Shown here: in pieces, positions 12,836 to 25,500 of the stretch
Position numbering within the stretch: position 1 is the stretch's first letter
How the letters are laid out: each line of letters opens with the position of its first letter
Assembly (NCBI RefSeq): GCF_021917145.1
Contig: NC_061071.1
Location: 1,757,774 to 1,821,773 of the forward strand
Length of the DNA: 64,000 nucleotides
Direction: 5' to 3'
Source of the DNA: Hypomesus transpacificus
Lineage: Eukaryota > Chordata > Actinopteri > Osmeriformes > Osmeridae
Translations under genes and position numbers: made by a program
Notes under the pieces: model-generated
Databases searched by the model: none
The model's input: the letters and a program-made list of their open reading frames with translations, nothing else
Told to the model about the DNA's origin: nothing

Positions 12836-13708
12836 CTTCTTTTTAATTGCAAATCCATATATGAGAGTACAAAGACTGTCCTTGTGCACCTAGGACAAGT
12901 CTGGAACAGAAACCCACCTACCTGTTGCATTGACGACACATGCACAGTAAGTGTCTTTTAGGGTGCCCAAAGGTTGTCGATATATAATACTATATACAAC
13001 TAAGGCATCACGAAATATGTGTTACTCAACTATGTACTAAGTAGCAGGTAAGGTGGGGTACTATGTTGACTCATGTGATGTCATTAACACTTGATTGATG
13101 AAGTTTCCTTTGGCAGCTATGGTTAACAAATGAGAATAATCCATTGAACTACATTTGATAAACACCAGGCTACTTTCAGTAAGAGCCAACACTTGTATGC
13201 GAGTTCATCATGATCATGGATTTTTCACATTTCACTAACACTATGTCCAGAGATATGACCTGTTGCTGTGATGCACTTTTTCAGCAGCATTGTCTACTTG
13301 TGCCAGAATGGAATGGAGGAAAATAGTGTCAGTGTTAGGAATGACATGAGGACCTGTTCACAGTTGGTATGTAGAGCTGTGGTAGTTCTCAGGATTATTT
13401 TACTCTATAAACCTGGCACAGACTACAATAAGTGCATTGTCGCACACAGTAATATACACAACTTGAATTTGTATACATCTTTGGATAATCCTGTAATCCT
13501 GAAAATCTTTTCACTGGAGTAATTTAATGAAATTACACAAGATATATGAGAACCTGTTTGTGAGGCTAATATTAAAACAACAATATGGGTAATCCAGATT
13601 GAGATTTTAAGATTAAATTGGAGGCTAAAATGTTTCTGCAAGTGTCAGACTTCGAGGAGTGTTATTTGAGTTGTAATATGGATTCTTTACAAATGTCCCT
13701 AAAATTGA

Positions 13709-13714
13709 AATAAA
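13709..13714 (+). terminator. mmadhc: candidate mmadhc polyadenylation signal AATAAA
   Basis: A canonical AATAAA hexamer about 870 bp after the mmadhc stop codon, followed within 15 bases by a G/T-rich stretch (TTTGGTGTGGTGG). It would give a 3' UTR of about 0.9 kb. Nearer AATAAA words were not noticed, but usage cannot be shown. Confidence 0.45.
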
Positions 13715-14118
13715 TAAGAATTTGGTGTGGTGGACCAAAGTTTGTCATTTTCTTATCTGGTTACAAGTTTTTTTTTTTTTTTTTTTTAACAAGAGAATAG
13801 CAGAAAATAAATGTTTTATTTTCCAGCAGGTGGTCAAAAGAGGCATGGATGGTGGGATCTTATCTGAGAATACTTCTCAGACTTTCAGAAAGTCTTGGCC
13901 AGATAGATAAATTAACACCCTGCTAAACAAGAATAATCCCCTTCTCAAGGACTTCATATTACACATCCAGGATTTAAAGCCCTTGAAAGGCATAATCTTT
14001 TTACTGCTTGGAATAGAAGGAGGAAGAAGTGTGTTTTCTTACTCCCACGTCCTGCATTAATGCCCAAGCTCACAACCCCTGGGCCCAATGGGTCAGAGCT
14101 GAGCTGAGCATGGTTTTG

Positions 14119-14124
14119 TTTATT
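14119..14124 (-). terminator. lypd6: candidate lypd6 polyadenylation signal
   Basis: TTTATT on the + strand, i.e. AATAAA on the lypd6 strand, about 735 bp past the lypd6 stop codon. Together with the mmadhc signal at 13.71 kb it would leave about 0.4 kb between two convergent transcripts. Other AT-rich hexamers exist nearby, so this is only a candidate. Confidence 0.35.
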
Positions 14125-14857
14125 TGTTCTCTTTCTTTCTCATATTCACTTTTGCATATCAGTTCACCAGCACACAGGCCATTTTGAAAACTAGACATAC
14201 AGTACTGTGTAGGCATTCAAACAAAGTGCCAGCCAATGTTTTAATTGGACAAAACAGGAAAAGAAAAGTCTTAGTCTCTGTACACAAACTAGTTTTTGTT
14301 CTCTCATACTACTTCATCAAAAAACATTAATTATACAACCTATATAATAGTTCAAAGTAACAAATTGTATCCACAAAATTCATATAAAAATAAATACTTT
14401 CTATGTACACGCTAGAGAGTACAAAAAATTATTATAACAGTAGACATGTGAACATCAAATTTCAAGATGGAATCCAATCCCCAACTTTCATTTATGCACA
14501 TAGTTAGGATAGAGCACGCAAGTATGAAAACATTTCCTTACTCACTGATGTCCCTTTAAGTTTGAATTGTGTTTTTGCTAACCTAATTAACATTCAGCTA
14601 TGTGGTATTTACTGGTACTATATTCTCATTCTTTGCCAATAGCCTAGTAAACTCTAAAAAAAAGTTTAACATGATGGGTAGAAAAACAAATGAACAATGA
14701 CATCCTATATGTGTGGTTCTATGAATTAATACTGCTCTGGTACAGTAAACATTAAATAAATTACACAACACAAGAGACAATAATAGGAGATCTCAGACCT
14801 CTACATACACCCACATTTCCTGCTAGGCTCATGGCTACCGTTGAAGCCTTTGCATTG

Positions 14858-17342
14858 TCATGTGTGGCTGGCTAGTGTAATGCTTAGGAGGTTTGCAATG
14901 ACAGAGCCAGTGAGCAGCCAGGTGCTGGTGAGCTGCAGGGTGGCGCTTCGGAGCGGGGAGGTGGTGGAGAATACTGCACCCGTCTTGTTTCTTGGCAACT
15001 GCAGGTTACAAATGTTTCCTTCGCAACAAGAGATGCAGACCTAAAACCAGCATCCAAGTCAGTAACTCGCTTTCTGTCCTTGTCTAATAATGTAACCCCA
15101 CCGGCACAGAAAGCTTTTAAAAACCCTGCAATGACAGTAGGTTTAATAAACTATATGGTGGTTAGCTGTAAATATTTCAGTTGGAAGTTCTCTCACTCAA
15201 AGCATGTGTGTCTCTTTATGAGTGGTAGGTGTAGTTTCTCACCTGGTAGCCGTCGTTGTTGGCGTCTGTGCAGCCGGTGGACAGACAGTCCTCCAGAGCC
15301 ACACAGCGCTTGGTCACCGACACGCTGTCCCCCTGGACGTCCATCATGTGGAGGGTGTAGCAGTACCGTGTTTCTGTCAAAGACAGTGTTCTTTTTGTAT
15401 GACTTTAACCAGGTCTTTAAGTCTAACAAGGAATGAGGGAGTTTCACTGAATTGGCTGGGTTGAAAGTAAGAATAGAAGAAACAGTGCCTCATTGCTTTC
15501 CAGATACCTGGAACTAAGTTTGAATCTGATACTGAACGGACACTGATTTGGATGCATGGTCAACTACCAGAAGCAAGAAGGCATAATCATTCATACAATC
15601 TGTGAATTCAAGTTTCTGACCTAATCTTGTGATTTGTTGGATGGATCGAAGGTGAGGAGTCGGGTCATTTCTAGTTGTGGTCTGGAGGAGGGTGTACAGG
15701 TACAAAACAGGCTGACTGTGGGCCTTACCTCGAGGACAGTACATGTCTGGTGCCCAGCGGTTACACTCATAGTTATCTGCAGAGTCTTTGCAAGTGAAGC
15801 ATTTGAATCCACCAGGATGAGGTGTTGCTATGCAGAGAAAATAAGAACTTTTTCAGTTTGCACAACATGGAATAACAATGGCTTGAACTACATGTAATCA
15901 GTTGTACGCCACTTCAGATAAAAGTGTCCGCTAAATAAATGAGAAGTGTAACTCAACCCCATGTCCTACATCCATCTAATTAGCTGTACGGTCCAAAACC
16001 CAAACTATGGCACATAAAACTGTCAACGCATCAAAAACAATTGACACGTCATTCATTCAATGGGGATACAAATAAAGACAGAGAACACCATCCACTTACA
16101 TAAAATATTTTTTGAAGACGCGTTGTTTGCACACAGTATCAAACAATCAATTCCGCTGTCTACATCGTCCTAAAACTCTTTAGAAAAACCATCTGTTGTA
16201 ATCAGCGGTGGTCTGTTTGCTGTTCCCATTGGCAGCCATTACATGAACAGGAACAGGCTTCTCCATCCACAACAGCTATAGGTCTGGGGGTCACACAAAC
16301 TTCACTCACAGAACAAATCCTGTCACTCATGTGGGGCACAGAGCAGTCATGACCACCACCTCTCCCTCCTCCTCACTGTTACCCCCCCCCCCCCCCCCCC
16401 CCCACCCAGCCCTCCTTGCCTCTCTACTAATCCTCCATATCCAAGCCCCAGCGAAGGTCACCCTATACCCCGTATATGGTTAGCCTGGGGCCCAAATGTA
16501 CGCACACTTCTAGAAGAATTCCACCCCCCCCCCCCCCTCCATCCCTATGAAATCCAGAGCTGTGAACCTGATCCTAGCGATTCCTCTGACTCTCCTGATG
16601 TTAGAGGCAGATTGGGCTTAATAAAGTCTAAGTAAAAGACCTTTGAGATTTCATATGTGACTGCAGGGGCCTGTTGGGGGAAGGGGGCTATTAGTGCGAT
16701 GGCCACCCTCCTACATGCTTGTCTCTGAGCGAGTGTCAGGTTGTTTTAGCCCTTAATCTGTGGATTTACATACCTCTCACACGCCGCCATGCCAGCTTTA
16801 TCAGACTGGCTCGAGCCAAGAGGCGGAGGGCCAGAGAGCGGTCTCATGTACTCTGGCAGACATAGTATACTATCCTCAATACAGACAGAATTAAAAGACA
16901 ATAGTGTGATTCAGGACCATTCTCACTGTGGCTATGACCTTTGAGGGATGGATGTAATTGACAACACTCTGCAATTAGGCTCCACTGCTCTCACTTGCGC
17001 TTTATGCAAGACAGACTTGGGAAGTTTCCATTTGAACCCCTCGGACAAACAAACTATGACCCAGTATTTTGCCACTGTGTGCTGTGGCTGGATGATGCTG
17101 TTGTGGACAAGTGCCCCCTAGTAATGATGAATGAATGGGGTGCCTTTGCATGTTTTATTGAGAGGAACTTGGGCATTATAACATAAATATAAATACAGTA
17201 TGGAAGTTATGCAATATACTGTACATGATGGATGGAGCAGGATGATGTCTTTCACTGTAAAATCACGTGATTGGGCAATTTTTGGCCAATCAGCGAGGAG
17301 TGCCAGCAGCAGGACCCGGGCCACTGTTGGCCAGGCCTCCAT
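14858..17342 (-). CDS. lypd6: LYPD6, GPI-anchored Ly6/PLAUR-domain protein (4 coding exons, 176 aa)
   Basis: LYPD6 proteins are extracellular three-finger (LU) proteins tethered by GPI; the family modulates Wnt/beta-catenin signalling through LRP6 and acts on nicotinic acetylcholine receptors. Coding exons in transcript order: 17342-17225, 15827-15729, 15373-15243, 15040-14858, all GT-AG and in phase. Residues 1-23 form a signal peptide (a Leu/Ala-rich core after MEAWPTVAR). [11 protein letters not shown] and [20 protein letters not shown] follow as in human LYPD6. The LU domain, about residues 48-140, has the expected Cys pattern ending CCEGNICN. N-glycosylation-like NKT and a hydrophobic C-terminal tail suit GPI processing. 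Human LYPD6 is 171 aa. LYPD6B is less likely: residues match LYPD6 better at [12 protein letters not shown]. Noncoding 5' exons were not identified. Confidence 0.95.
15905..15945 (+). mobile_element. degenerate SINE/L2 tail fragment
   Basis: CCACTTCAGATAAAAGTGTC followed by CGCTAAATAAATGA resembles the shared tail GTCGCTTTGGATAAAAGCGT...CTAAATG seen elsewhere in this window, with several substitutions. It lies in lypd6 intron 1, on the strand opposite to the gene, and is only a short relic. Confidence 0.5.
16382..16403 (+). repeat. poly(C) tract
   Basis: 22 consecutive C in lypd6 intron 1. A second C-run of about 14 lies near 16525. Such lengths are prone to slippage and to assembly error. 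Confidence 0.9.
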
Positions 17343-18599
17343 GGTTGGTTGAGACCCTCCACATGCAGGTGTCCGATTGGCCAGCAGCGTCTTCAGAAAA
17401 AAACATCCAGCAAGCTGTCAAGAGAGAGGGAAATAACTTGATCTTTAACTCACATATTCAACAGCACACCAGATACAACCCCAGTAGGGTAGGGACATGA
17501 ATAAATTAAACATACAAGATTGATTTGTCCACCTTGGTGATCAGCTGTTCATCTCAGCCATGCTGTGTTAGTCTCTAATTAAAGAAAGGTCATGTCAACC
17601 CCCTAGTTAGTCTTCCAGCAACATACTTCTGTAGGCTTTATCTTCAGGCTTGATGGAAGGCAAATAGAGCAGAAGACCTGGTTCATTACTTATCTTTTAG
17701 GAAACATTGAACCTTGCACTTCCCAGGATGTAAAGAGGCATTTTTGCTCCTAGGCCTTTTGACCCTCCCGGCCCCCTGGGTTTTCTGGATGGGTCGTCAA
17801 TGAGGAAATACAGAGCCTACATTAGTATTAGCTGACAAGCCATTTAGCTCTGACCCTGGTTGTACTGTACCAGTCTGGAACAGAATGGCAGGTCAGCATA
17901 TTATAGGGAGGTAGCCCCTCTCTAGACCTGCTCTCTTTCCATACTGCTGCCCCTGATGAATAGGACCACTACCCCGTGAGTAAAGCCCCCAGAAAGAAGG
18001 GAAAGGGGGGGGGGGTGGCCCACAAAGCTATTTCATTCAATAATGTTGTTTTTACTTATAAATGGAAAATGCCTCAGCAGAGAAGCCATCATAAAGGAAT
18101 GAGTGAAAAGGTCAAATAAAGTCACGCATAAACCTGCCTACTTTATAAATCTTGGTTTGTACATACTTCAATAGTCCCAAATACCATTTGAGATGTTCAA
18201 CGGTTTCCAACCACAAGGATGTAACGTCTTGTGACAACTTGTACATTCTAGTCTAAAAGGATCTAAAGTGAACTAGTATTGCCTTGACAATTCAGCATCA
18301 TGTCTCCTATTGAACTCTCAACATGAACTGGATCTTTCCATCTGCCTCTATATAATTAAAAGCCCTCAAAAGGAAGGATCCTTGTTCCTCTGAATAGTCT
18401 ACCAGCATGCCACTTCACATGGCAAACGTGTTATTGGGTCTTTTTTAGTCGTATGAAACTACAACCAAACTGTGTTGTTTACTTCTTCCTCTGAGCTTAC
18501 CTGAAAGCTATTGTATAATAGTGTAACTTTAAGATTGCAACCCAAAACAAAAAATTTAAAAGAATAGTTTAAGGCTCTATGAGGTTTTGCATTTTAATG
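17343..18599. other. upstream flank of lypd6, no gene seen
   Basis: No coding exon is recognisable. The segment just upstream of the lypd6 start codon carries two CCAAT words (near 17285 and 17378), which could belong to a promoter or to a 5' UTR exon. The rest is unique AT-rich DNA with a short G-run at 18006-18015. Confidence 0.45.
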
Positions 18600-18670
18600 C
18601 AACATGACAGCTTGAACTACAGTATACTGACAACATGACAGCTTGAACTACAGTATACTGACAACATGAC
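18600..18670 (+). repeat. 31-bp tandem repeat, two full units plus the start of a third
   Basis: The unit begins CAACATGACAGCTTGAACTA and ends CAGTATACTGA. Two full copies run back to back, and the first nine bases of a third (CAACATGAC) stop at the LINE junction. The missing part of the third unit appears on the far side of the LINE at 21215-21241, so the LINE split the third unit. Confidence 0.85.
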
Positions 18671-21214
18671 ATGTACCCAGCATTCTGCATGTTGAGACTC
18701 TCACTCACTTTAACCCTATTTCTATGGAAGCATTCATCAAGCTGATAGATTCCTCGAAACCCACTAGCTGCCTTCTCGATCCCCTCCCTGCCAAACTTTG
18801 TAGGGAACTTCTCCATATTATTGGACCACCCATGCTTAGTATTATTAATGAATCTATTGTAACTGGACAAGTCCCTGACGATTTCAAACAAGCTATTATC
18901 AAGCCCCTTCTTAAAAAAACAAACCTGGATCCAGGTTGTCTTAGCAATTACAGGCCCATTTCAAATTTGCCATCTCTCTCCAAAATTTTGGAAAAAGCTG
19001 TGGCAAAACAGCTCACTGAGCACCTCTCCTCAAATCAGCTCTATGAACCTCTCCAGTCTGGATTTCGTCTTCACCACAGCACTGAAACTGCATTAGCCAA
19101 GGTAGTCAATGATCTATTATTAGCCTCTGACGCGGGCTTTAGCTCTGTCCTTGTTCTTCTAGACCTAAGTGCAGCTTTTGACACTGTAGATCATGAGATT
19201 CTCCTGGAACGTATGGAGAACTATGTTGGGATTTCTGGTACTTCACTTCAGTGGTTCAGATCGTATCTATCTGATAGATCACAATATGTCCACTATGATG
19301 GTTGCTCATCCAGGAGCTCCATTGTAAAATACGGAGTACCACAGGGTTCAGTTTTAGGCCCTCTGTTATTTTCACTCTATATGTTGCCTTTAGGAAACAT
19401 AATTAGAAGTTTTGGGGTAGATTTTCACTGCTATGCAGATGATACTCAGCTATACATGTCTATAAAGCCGGGAGAATTTCCACATGCTATGGAAACCTGT
19501 GTTTCCGGGTTGAAAACTTGGATGACTGCAAATTTCCTTCTTCTTAATTCGGATAAAACCGAGGTTCAAATTTTTGGCCCGAAAAAACACCGAAATAATT
19601 TATCCCATCTAACCTTAGACTTAGACGGCGTCAAAGTATCTCAAAGCCAGCTGGTAAAAAATCTGGGAGTCACAATGGACCCAGACCTTTCATTTGAGTA
19701 CCATACTAAGCAAATCACCAGAACAGCATTTTTCCATCTACGTAATATTGCCAAAATACGAAAATTCCTCTCAAAGGATGATGCTGAAAAACTAATACAT
19801 GCTTTTGTTACGTCCCGATTGGACTACTGCAATGTGTTGTTCTCTGGCCTCCCAATTACCTACCTAAAAAACTTACAGCGGGTGCAAAATGCTGCTGCTA
19901 GACTATTGACTAAAACTAGAAAGTTTGATCATATAACATCGACTCTTATCTCTTTACACTGGCTCCCTATCCAAGCCAGAGCTGATTTCAAAGTTCTACT
20001 ACTAACTTACAAATCTCTGCATGGATTGGCACCACTGTACCTCTCCGGTCTCCTTGCACCCTATTGCCCGGCAAGGTCTCTAAGATCTCAAAATGCCGGC
20101 TATCTGGTAATACCCAAAGTTAAGAAAAAAACTGCTGGAGGTAGGGCGTTCTCATATAGAGCACCTCTTCTTTGGAAGAAATTACCCATCTCAATTAAGG
20201 AAGCTGATACTGTCTCGACATTTAAAACTAGATTAAAAACGTTCTTGTTTAGTCAATTCTATGATTGTTAAAGGGAAGTATGTGTGTACTTTCTATGTAA
20301 ACCTGGGATGTGTGCTTGCCTATGTGTGTATCACATGTAACTTTTAAATTTTAATTATAGCTTATGTTCACATTGCCCAGCTAGATGTTACAAATAAAGT
20401 AAACCTGTTACTGTATATTGTTAGTATTATTATTATTATAGTTCCGTTGCTGTATATTGTTACAATATACAACTAACAGCAATTGTTAGTTTTTATTACT
20501 AGTTGGAGACAACGGGGGACTGGTTGTTTTCATCCTTATTCGTATAAGTATAACCTACTTTAGAGTTCTTTCCCCTGGAACAGATTTCATGTTCCAACTG
20601 AGGGGGGCTGTCGTTGTTTTGGTGTGTGGGGCTGCATCAAATATCCTTTTTGCTCTGTTAAATTGCTGCACTAGTCCACACTTGACCGGTGGGGATCTCA
20701 TTCTATTATGACTGTAACTGTTAGCTGCTCCTGGCATTCTCTAATCCCTGCTCTCCTCTCTGTCCCCCCCCCACACATTCCCTGTGGTGTGGGGGGTTTG
20801 AGCTGTCAGGACCTGCTTGGTCGTCGGTCTGCCTACGCTGAACCAGGTCGTCACCCGGAATCCAGTCTCCATGACGGCCAACAGCGAGTTTCCCGGTCCC
20901 ATCCAACGTCTATAAAGCCGAACAATGGATTTTGGTGTTTCAAAACCCATTGACACTGTATGACTATGTTTAGCTTGTGTTCTGCTCCTCTCTCTTACCA
21001 ACCGTCTCTGGAGGAGGGGATCCCTCTCTGAATTGCTCCTCCCAAGGTTTCTTCCATTTTTTCTCCCGGTGGGAGTTTTTCTGGGAGTTTTTCCTTGTCT
21101 TCCTTGAGGGTTTAGGTTGGTTGAGGGGCAGTTCTATGGGCGCATGTGAAGCCCTCTGTGACATGCTTGCGTGTAAAAAGGGCTATACAAATAAATTTGA
21201 TTTGATTTGATTTG
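18671..21214 (+). mobile_element. 5'-truncated CR1/L2-clade LINE
   Basis: A non-LTR retrotransposon of about 2.54 kb. It holds the reverse transcriptase and C-terminal part of ORF2, a 3' UTR of about 0.94 kb and a terminal AAATTTGATTTGATTTGATT repeat, the classic 3' end of fish L2-like elements (GGCTATACAAATAAATTTGA just before it). ORF1 and the endonuclease domain are absent, as expected from incomplete reverse transcription. It interrupts the third unit of a 31-bp repeat; the bases ATGAC occur on both sides (18666-18670 and 21215-21219) and probably form a short target-site duplication. The undamaged reading frame suggests a fairly recent insertion. Confidence 0.93.
18724..20271 (+). CDS. 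LINE ORF2 fragment: reverse transcriptase and C-terminal domain (515 codons from the first Met)
   Basis: The frame is open without a Met from about 18670, right at the 5' junction, so the Met at 18724 is unlikely to be a real start; the fragment is the 3' end of a longer ORF2. Motifs in order from that Met: [16 protein letters not shown] (RT fingers, about residue 76), [12 protein letters not shown] (about 112), [13 protein letters not shown] (catalytic Asp, about 145), [13 protein letters not shown] (about 206), YADDTQLY (catalytic YADD, about 235), NSDKTEV (about 274), and a late [13 protein letters not shown] segment followed by [13 protein letters not shown] typical of L2/CR1 elements. 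All catalytic residues are kept and no stop or frameshift occurs. Without the endonuclease it cannot be autonomous. Confidence 0.93.
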   Translation: MEAFIKLIDSSKPTSCLLDPLPAKLCRELLHIIGPPMLSIINESIVTGQVPDDFKQAIIKPLLKKTNLDPGCLSNYRPISNLPSLSKILEKAVAKQLTEHLSSNQLYEPLQSGFRLHHSTETALAKVVNDLLLASDAGFSSVLVLLDLSAAFDTVDHEILLERMENYVGISGTSLQWFRSYLSDRSQYVHYDGCSSRSSIVKYGVPQGSVLGPLLFSLYMLPLGNIIRSFGVDFHCYADDTQLYMSIKPGEFPHAMETCVSGLKTWMTANFLLLNSDKTEVQIFGPKKHRNNLSHLTLDLDGVKVSQSQLVKNLGVTMDPDLSFEYHTKQITRTAFFHLRNIAKIRKFLSKDDAEKLIHAFVTSRLDYCNVLFSGLPITYLKNLQRVQNAAARLLTKTRKFDHITSTLISLHWLPIQARADFKVLLLTYKSLHGLAPLYLSGLLAPYCPARSLRSQNAGYLVIPKVKKKTAGGRAFSYRAPLLWKKLPISIKEADTVSTFKTRLKTFLFSQFYDC

Positions 21215-21241
21215 ATGACAGCTTGAACTACAGTATACTGA
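21215..21241 (+). repeat. remainder of the split 31-bp repeat unit
   Basis: ATGACAGCTTGAACTACAGT plus ATACTGA continues the third 31-bp unit interrupted by the LINE. The first five bases repeat the end of the left flank and mark the probable target-site duplication. Confidence 0.8.
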
Positions 21242-21796
21242 TAAAAGTTCTAGGATGACTAGGATGACTGGTTTGTTCAACCCACCTTACTTAGTAAAGT
21301 GTGTATTTCTGCAAGATTTGTTGTCTTATTACCAGGGTTTCCTTAATTCCAATTGAATACCTGATCTCTACTTCATTCATGAATGCACAAAATGTGGTAA
21401 TCTGGTATTTCGCAAGCCCTTGTGTGATGAGTGTGTCTATACAACTGTAGGAGTGGTAGAAGTAGCATGTGCCAACGTGTTGTTATTTATTTCCAAGCAT
21501 GCTCACCATAAATAGTTGGGATGGAAACTTCAATCATTTCTTCTTTCAATTCTACTGCCAGCCCTGAAAGCTATGAACATATCCGTCATCAACTTTGTAT
21601 TACCTTGATGCATTCCTTTGTAAATTAAAACTGCAGTGGTGTGCGTTAGGATAAAAAAAATAATCATTTTATTCAGGACAGATTTAAGACAGGTTGATAG
21701 ATGCCTGGTGGCAGGAAATGGCTGAGGTAATTACTAGATTTGGAGCAATTGTGCTTCCTTTCCTATACAGAGGATACGGCTTAGAAACCACTTGCA

Positions 21797-21819
21797 CCCC
21801 CCCCCCCCCCCCCCCCCCC
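21797..21819 (+). repeat. poly(C) tract
   Basis: 23 consecutive C bases in intergenic DNA. Open frames across it give meaningless proline or glycine runs. Confidence 0.9.
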
Positions 21820-22243
21820 GCTGGCCCTCCTCCCCTCTGTCTGTCTGTTCCCCATTCCTCTGGCCGTCTGCCAGTAATCACACGTCGAGGTAGGACTCGT
21901 ACTGTAACTACTCAGATGATCAGGAAAACAGTCAAACTGTATGGTGTCTGACACTATCATTTCCGTCCAAATCTGCCAACTATTCCTTTGAGTAGAGAGA
22001 GAGAGACATCCACATGGACCTGACACTAAACATGACCCCCGTTAAAAGCAAACAAACACAGGAAAAAAAACTACAGCCAGTTTAGTAGAAGCCATTTGAA
22101 TTCTAATTGACCATGTCACAGGCCTTTCCCCTACATTGCTCTTACATCAGGACAGCTTCTCCACCACTGCCAGGTGGGAAAGGCAATCCACGCAATGTGA
22201 TACTCCAGGTCAACAACAGCCTGTGAATGGGCACTCCTCCCTT

Positions 22244-22519
22244 CAGACAGAGAGATCCTGGGACTGACTCACTGAGCCCACTAGACTGACAGACAGAGAG
22301 ATCCTGGGACTGACTCACTGAGCCCACTAGACTGACAGACAGAGAGATCCTGGGACTGACTCACTGAGCCCACTAGGCTGACAGACAGAGAGATCCTGGG
22401 ACTGACTCACTGAGCCCACTAGGCTGACAGACAGAGAGATCCTAGGACTGACTCACTGAGCCCACTAGACTGACAGACAGAGAGATCCTGGGACTGACTC
22501 ACTGAGCTCACTAGACTGC
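22244..22519 (+). repeat. 46-bp minisatellite, about six copies
   Basis: The unit contains AGAGATCCTGGGACTGACTC followed by ACTGAGCCCACTAGACTGAC. The AGAGATCCT landmark falls at 22251, 22297, 22343, 22389, 22435 and 22481, an exact 46-bp period. Copies differ at only a few sites (CTAGACT versus CTAGGCT, CCTGGGAC versus CCTAGGAC, one GAGCTCACT). Copies are directly adjacent with no spacers, so this is not a CRISPR-like array. High identity implies recent expansion and likely length polymorphism. Confidence 0.95.
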
Positions 22520-25500
22520 TTTGCTGCTGTACCCAAATCATAGATTTATGATTTAGAGATTTAGAAAAAAGTCCACAATTAATCGTTGAATCTGCATCTA
22601 TTCTAAGTCAATATACAGTACATGTGTAAAAGAGAGAGCCAGGAGGATACACACAGTGCACTGATACAGGTCATAGTGCAAGCTTCGTCATGCACTGATG
22701 TCTGACCATTCACTCTATTTGCAAAACATTTTGAAGAAAAAAAAAGGTTTTTACCATCTTTGGCTGTGAAATGGCTTGCATAGAAAGGGGTCTGTCTATA
22801 TAGATAACCACCCTCACTTGGAAAGTTATCGGCTAGACAGGATGTTGTCACTGACCACATACCAACCGAGTTGATACGGGGATGGAAACAGCTTTTTGAC
22901 GTTCCACAGTGACATTGAAGAGGACTACTCTACAGGGCCTTCTGTACATGATACTAGCTACTATAGCTAACGGTGTGCACAACTACAATGTGCCTGATAG
23001 CAATTGGACACAACCTACACTGACACTAGTGTACATGGTCAAGGCTTTAAGGTGATCGTTGAATAATTGATAATTTCCAATTATTTTCTATTGGTCCTAG
23101 TTTTTGTTTAAACGGTAAACCCCTTTGAAGGATGGCTGGCAAGGCTCCCTTGCATGTGTGTTGGAGTGTGTGTGTGTGCGTGTGTGTGTGTGTGGGGGGG
23201 GCACAAATTGGGTCTATCCCACTCCTGCCGCCACCAACACTGGGACACAGTTAAAAGGCCAAAGGGAGCTAATTGGGATTTGAAGGGGAGGTTTTTTCCA
23301 AGACCCTTCATCTTTATACAGGACTGTGACAAAGCTCACAGATTACCAACCAAAGCTTTCACATTCACAGGATGAGAACCGCTGCTTTCGCCTGCTTACA
23401 ATCTGAGCCCAGGGTGATGGTTTTTCCTTTTTCAAGTGCAGTTCAAGACCAGGTCAACTATATATAAATCTGTTGGCGGTTACTTTCTGTTTTCCCACGT
23501 CTAAGTACTGTAAGAGCAAAATATACATGATCAGTATCCAACTATGAGATAGACGTAGATCTCGCAGCACATCCTCTGCAAGAGTTCTCTCTAGACGATT
23601 AGGAGATGTTTGATATCAAGCTCTGGCCGCTTACAGCCCAGACTTTTAAACACCCACACATCAACAAGGCCAAGATAGAGCACCCACAGTCCTAAGGAGA
23701 GCTTTGTGGGAGACAAGCTGCAGTTCAAAGCAAGGGCTGAATTAAACTGTGTGGAAATTAATTCGAACCCTTTCTTTGATCTGCATTTCTAAAGACACCA
23801 AAGTCTCTGAGAAAACTGTAGAGTGAATTGATTTTACTTTCCTTTCTCACACAGGATAGACTGTTCATTCTTCTGATAGTGAGATTTTCCATTCCAAGTA
23901 TACAGTCTTTGCCTTATTTTGCATAAAATCAACCTTCAAAAGATATTACGATTGAGAACAACAAACTTGCAACTGTTCCTTTTAAACTTCTTGCTATGTC
24001 GTTGCTAAATACCCATGTAAATCACTGCTATGGGTCTACAAGTGGAAAGCCACTTCTGCTGGGTCCTGAGTTGGACTGTACTGTAGAGACCTGCAAGGCA
24101 CACAGAGGGGGCAGAGCTCAAACCTGCTCCCCATGACCTCTCTCCCTTGTCAGACCCAACCAGCATCCATTATGCATGTCAGTTCCAAAGCATGGTTTAG
24201 GAAACCATGTTTCCCACAGGCTTGGAAGAGAGACAAGCAGAAGAGCACGTCCACAATCATCCTTTCACCTTTTTAAGGTCCTAAATGCTATAACCCAAAC
24301 TCTTGGTTTGTGAATATGAGTGAGAGAAATTAGGAGGATAGAGAGACTCACTAGACGCTCAGGAATCCCCTGTCTGTCTTACTTGAGCTGTTTCAGAGCA
24401 AACAGTTCATTCTAAAATGTATTAAAACTATCTTGGCTGTTATTTCATCTAAAAACAGCTATACTGTTAGGCACCTTTGTGTGGCAGGTCCAACATCATG
24501 CTGAAGTGACACTAGACATTCTGCAATGACTCGACCTAGATGTCACACGTGTGACCATCATCCACACACTGTGACATAGACAGATGTGTACACAGACACG
24601 CCAGAGCACAAGACATGTTTTTTCTTGCACTAGGTCAGCGAAAAAGATGCAGGAATTCCAACAAACAAGTTGTCAAAACTGGCTGCAGTTAAGCAGTTTT
24701 GTTTCGACGGCATTGGTAGGATTTCTAAAAACCTTGCAAAGAAAAAAAAGGTGAACAGGTAATTCCTTGTTTGGAGTGTGCGTGTATCTAGAGGGAGGAC
24801 TCCAGTCCGAACAGTAGCCTCACAACAGAGCTGAAACACTCACAAACAAACAGTACATTCATCAGCACGCAACACTGTAACTGTGAGAAGCCTGTACACC
24901 TGGACGGCTGGAGCTAACCGTTGATAGCAGGGGCCCCAGGCAGAAGCAATTTAAGCCTGCCATCCCTAGAGCTGTAATAACACTTTGCCTCAGCATATAC
25001 AGTTAGTGACTGATGAAGTCCAGGTGTCTTGTGGTTTAAAATAATGTACATGCCAATCAGAGTAGTGCTTCACAAACTGGGTTGATGCCTGCAATAGGCT
25101 ATAACTACTCCATTTAATAAAAGTTTGCAGCTGGGTGGTGGGTATCCTTGCATTGTGGTGTATTGGAGCTGCGCTTGGGAGTTTAGAGTATGACACCCAG
25201 GTTCTTTATCGACCAGGCACATATGTCGCAGCTTAGAAACTTCTGCCATGCACCTGCTGGTCTGTAAGTCAGACCGCAATGCAATTTCAACTCCTTTGGA
25301 TAGCCTACGAATCACTTTCAATAACGGAACGGAATGGACACGACGTGATAATAAACTCATCAATTGTATCGTCGTTTGGATAAGGCTACATATACGTAGG
25401 GGTCGTTTTTACACTAATTTGGTTTACGTTGAAAGGACATTCAAAATCAGTACAATAACGACTTGGCAACCGAAATATAATATGAAACAAACTTGCAATT

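Noticed and set aside
18604-21241. 27-bp target-site duplication around the LINE
   Set aside because: The same sequence is already tandemly repeated on the left, so a split third unit with a short duplication explains it better.
22244-22519. CRISPR-like direct repeats
   Set aside because: The 46-bp units are directly adjacent without unique spacers, in a vertebrate genome; it is a minisatellite.
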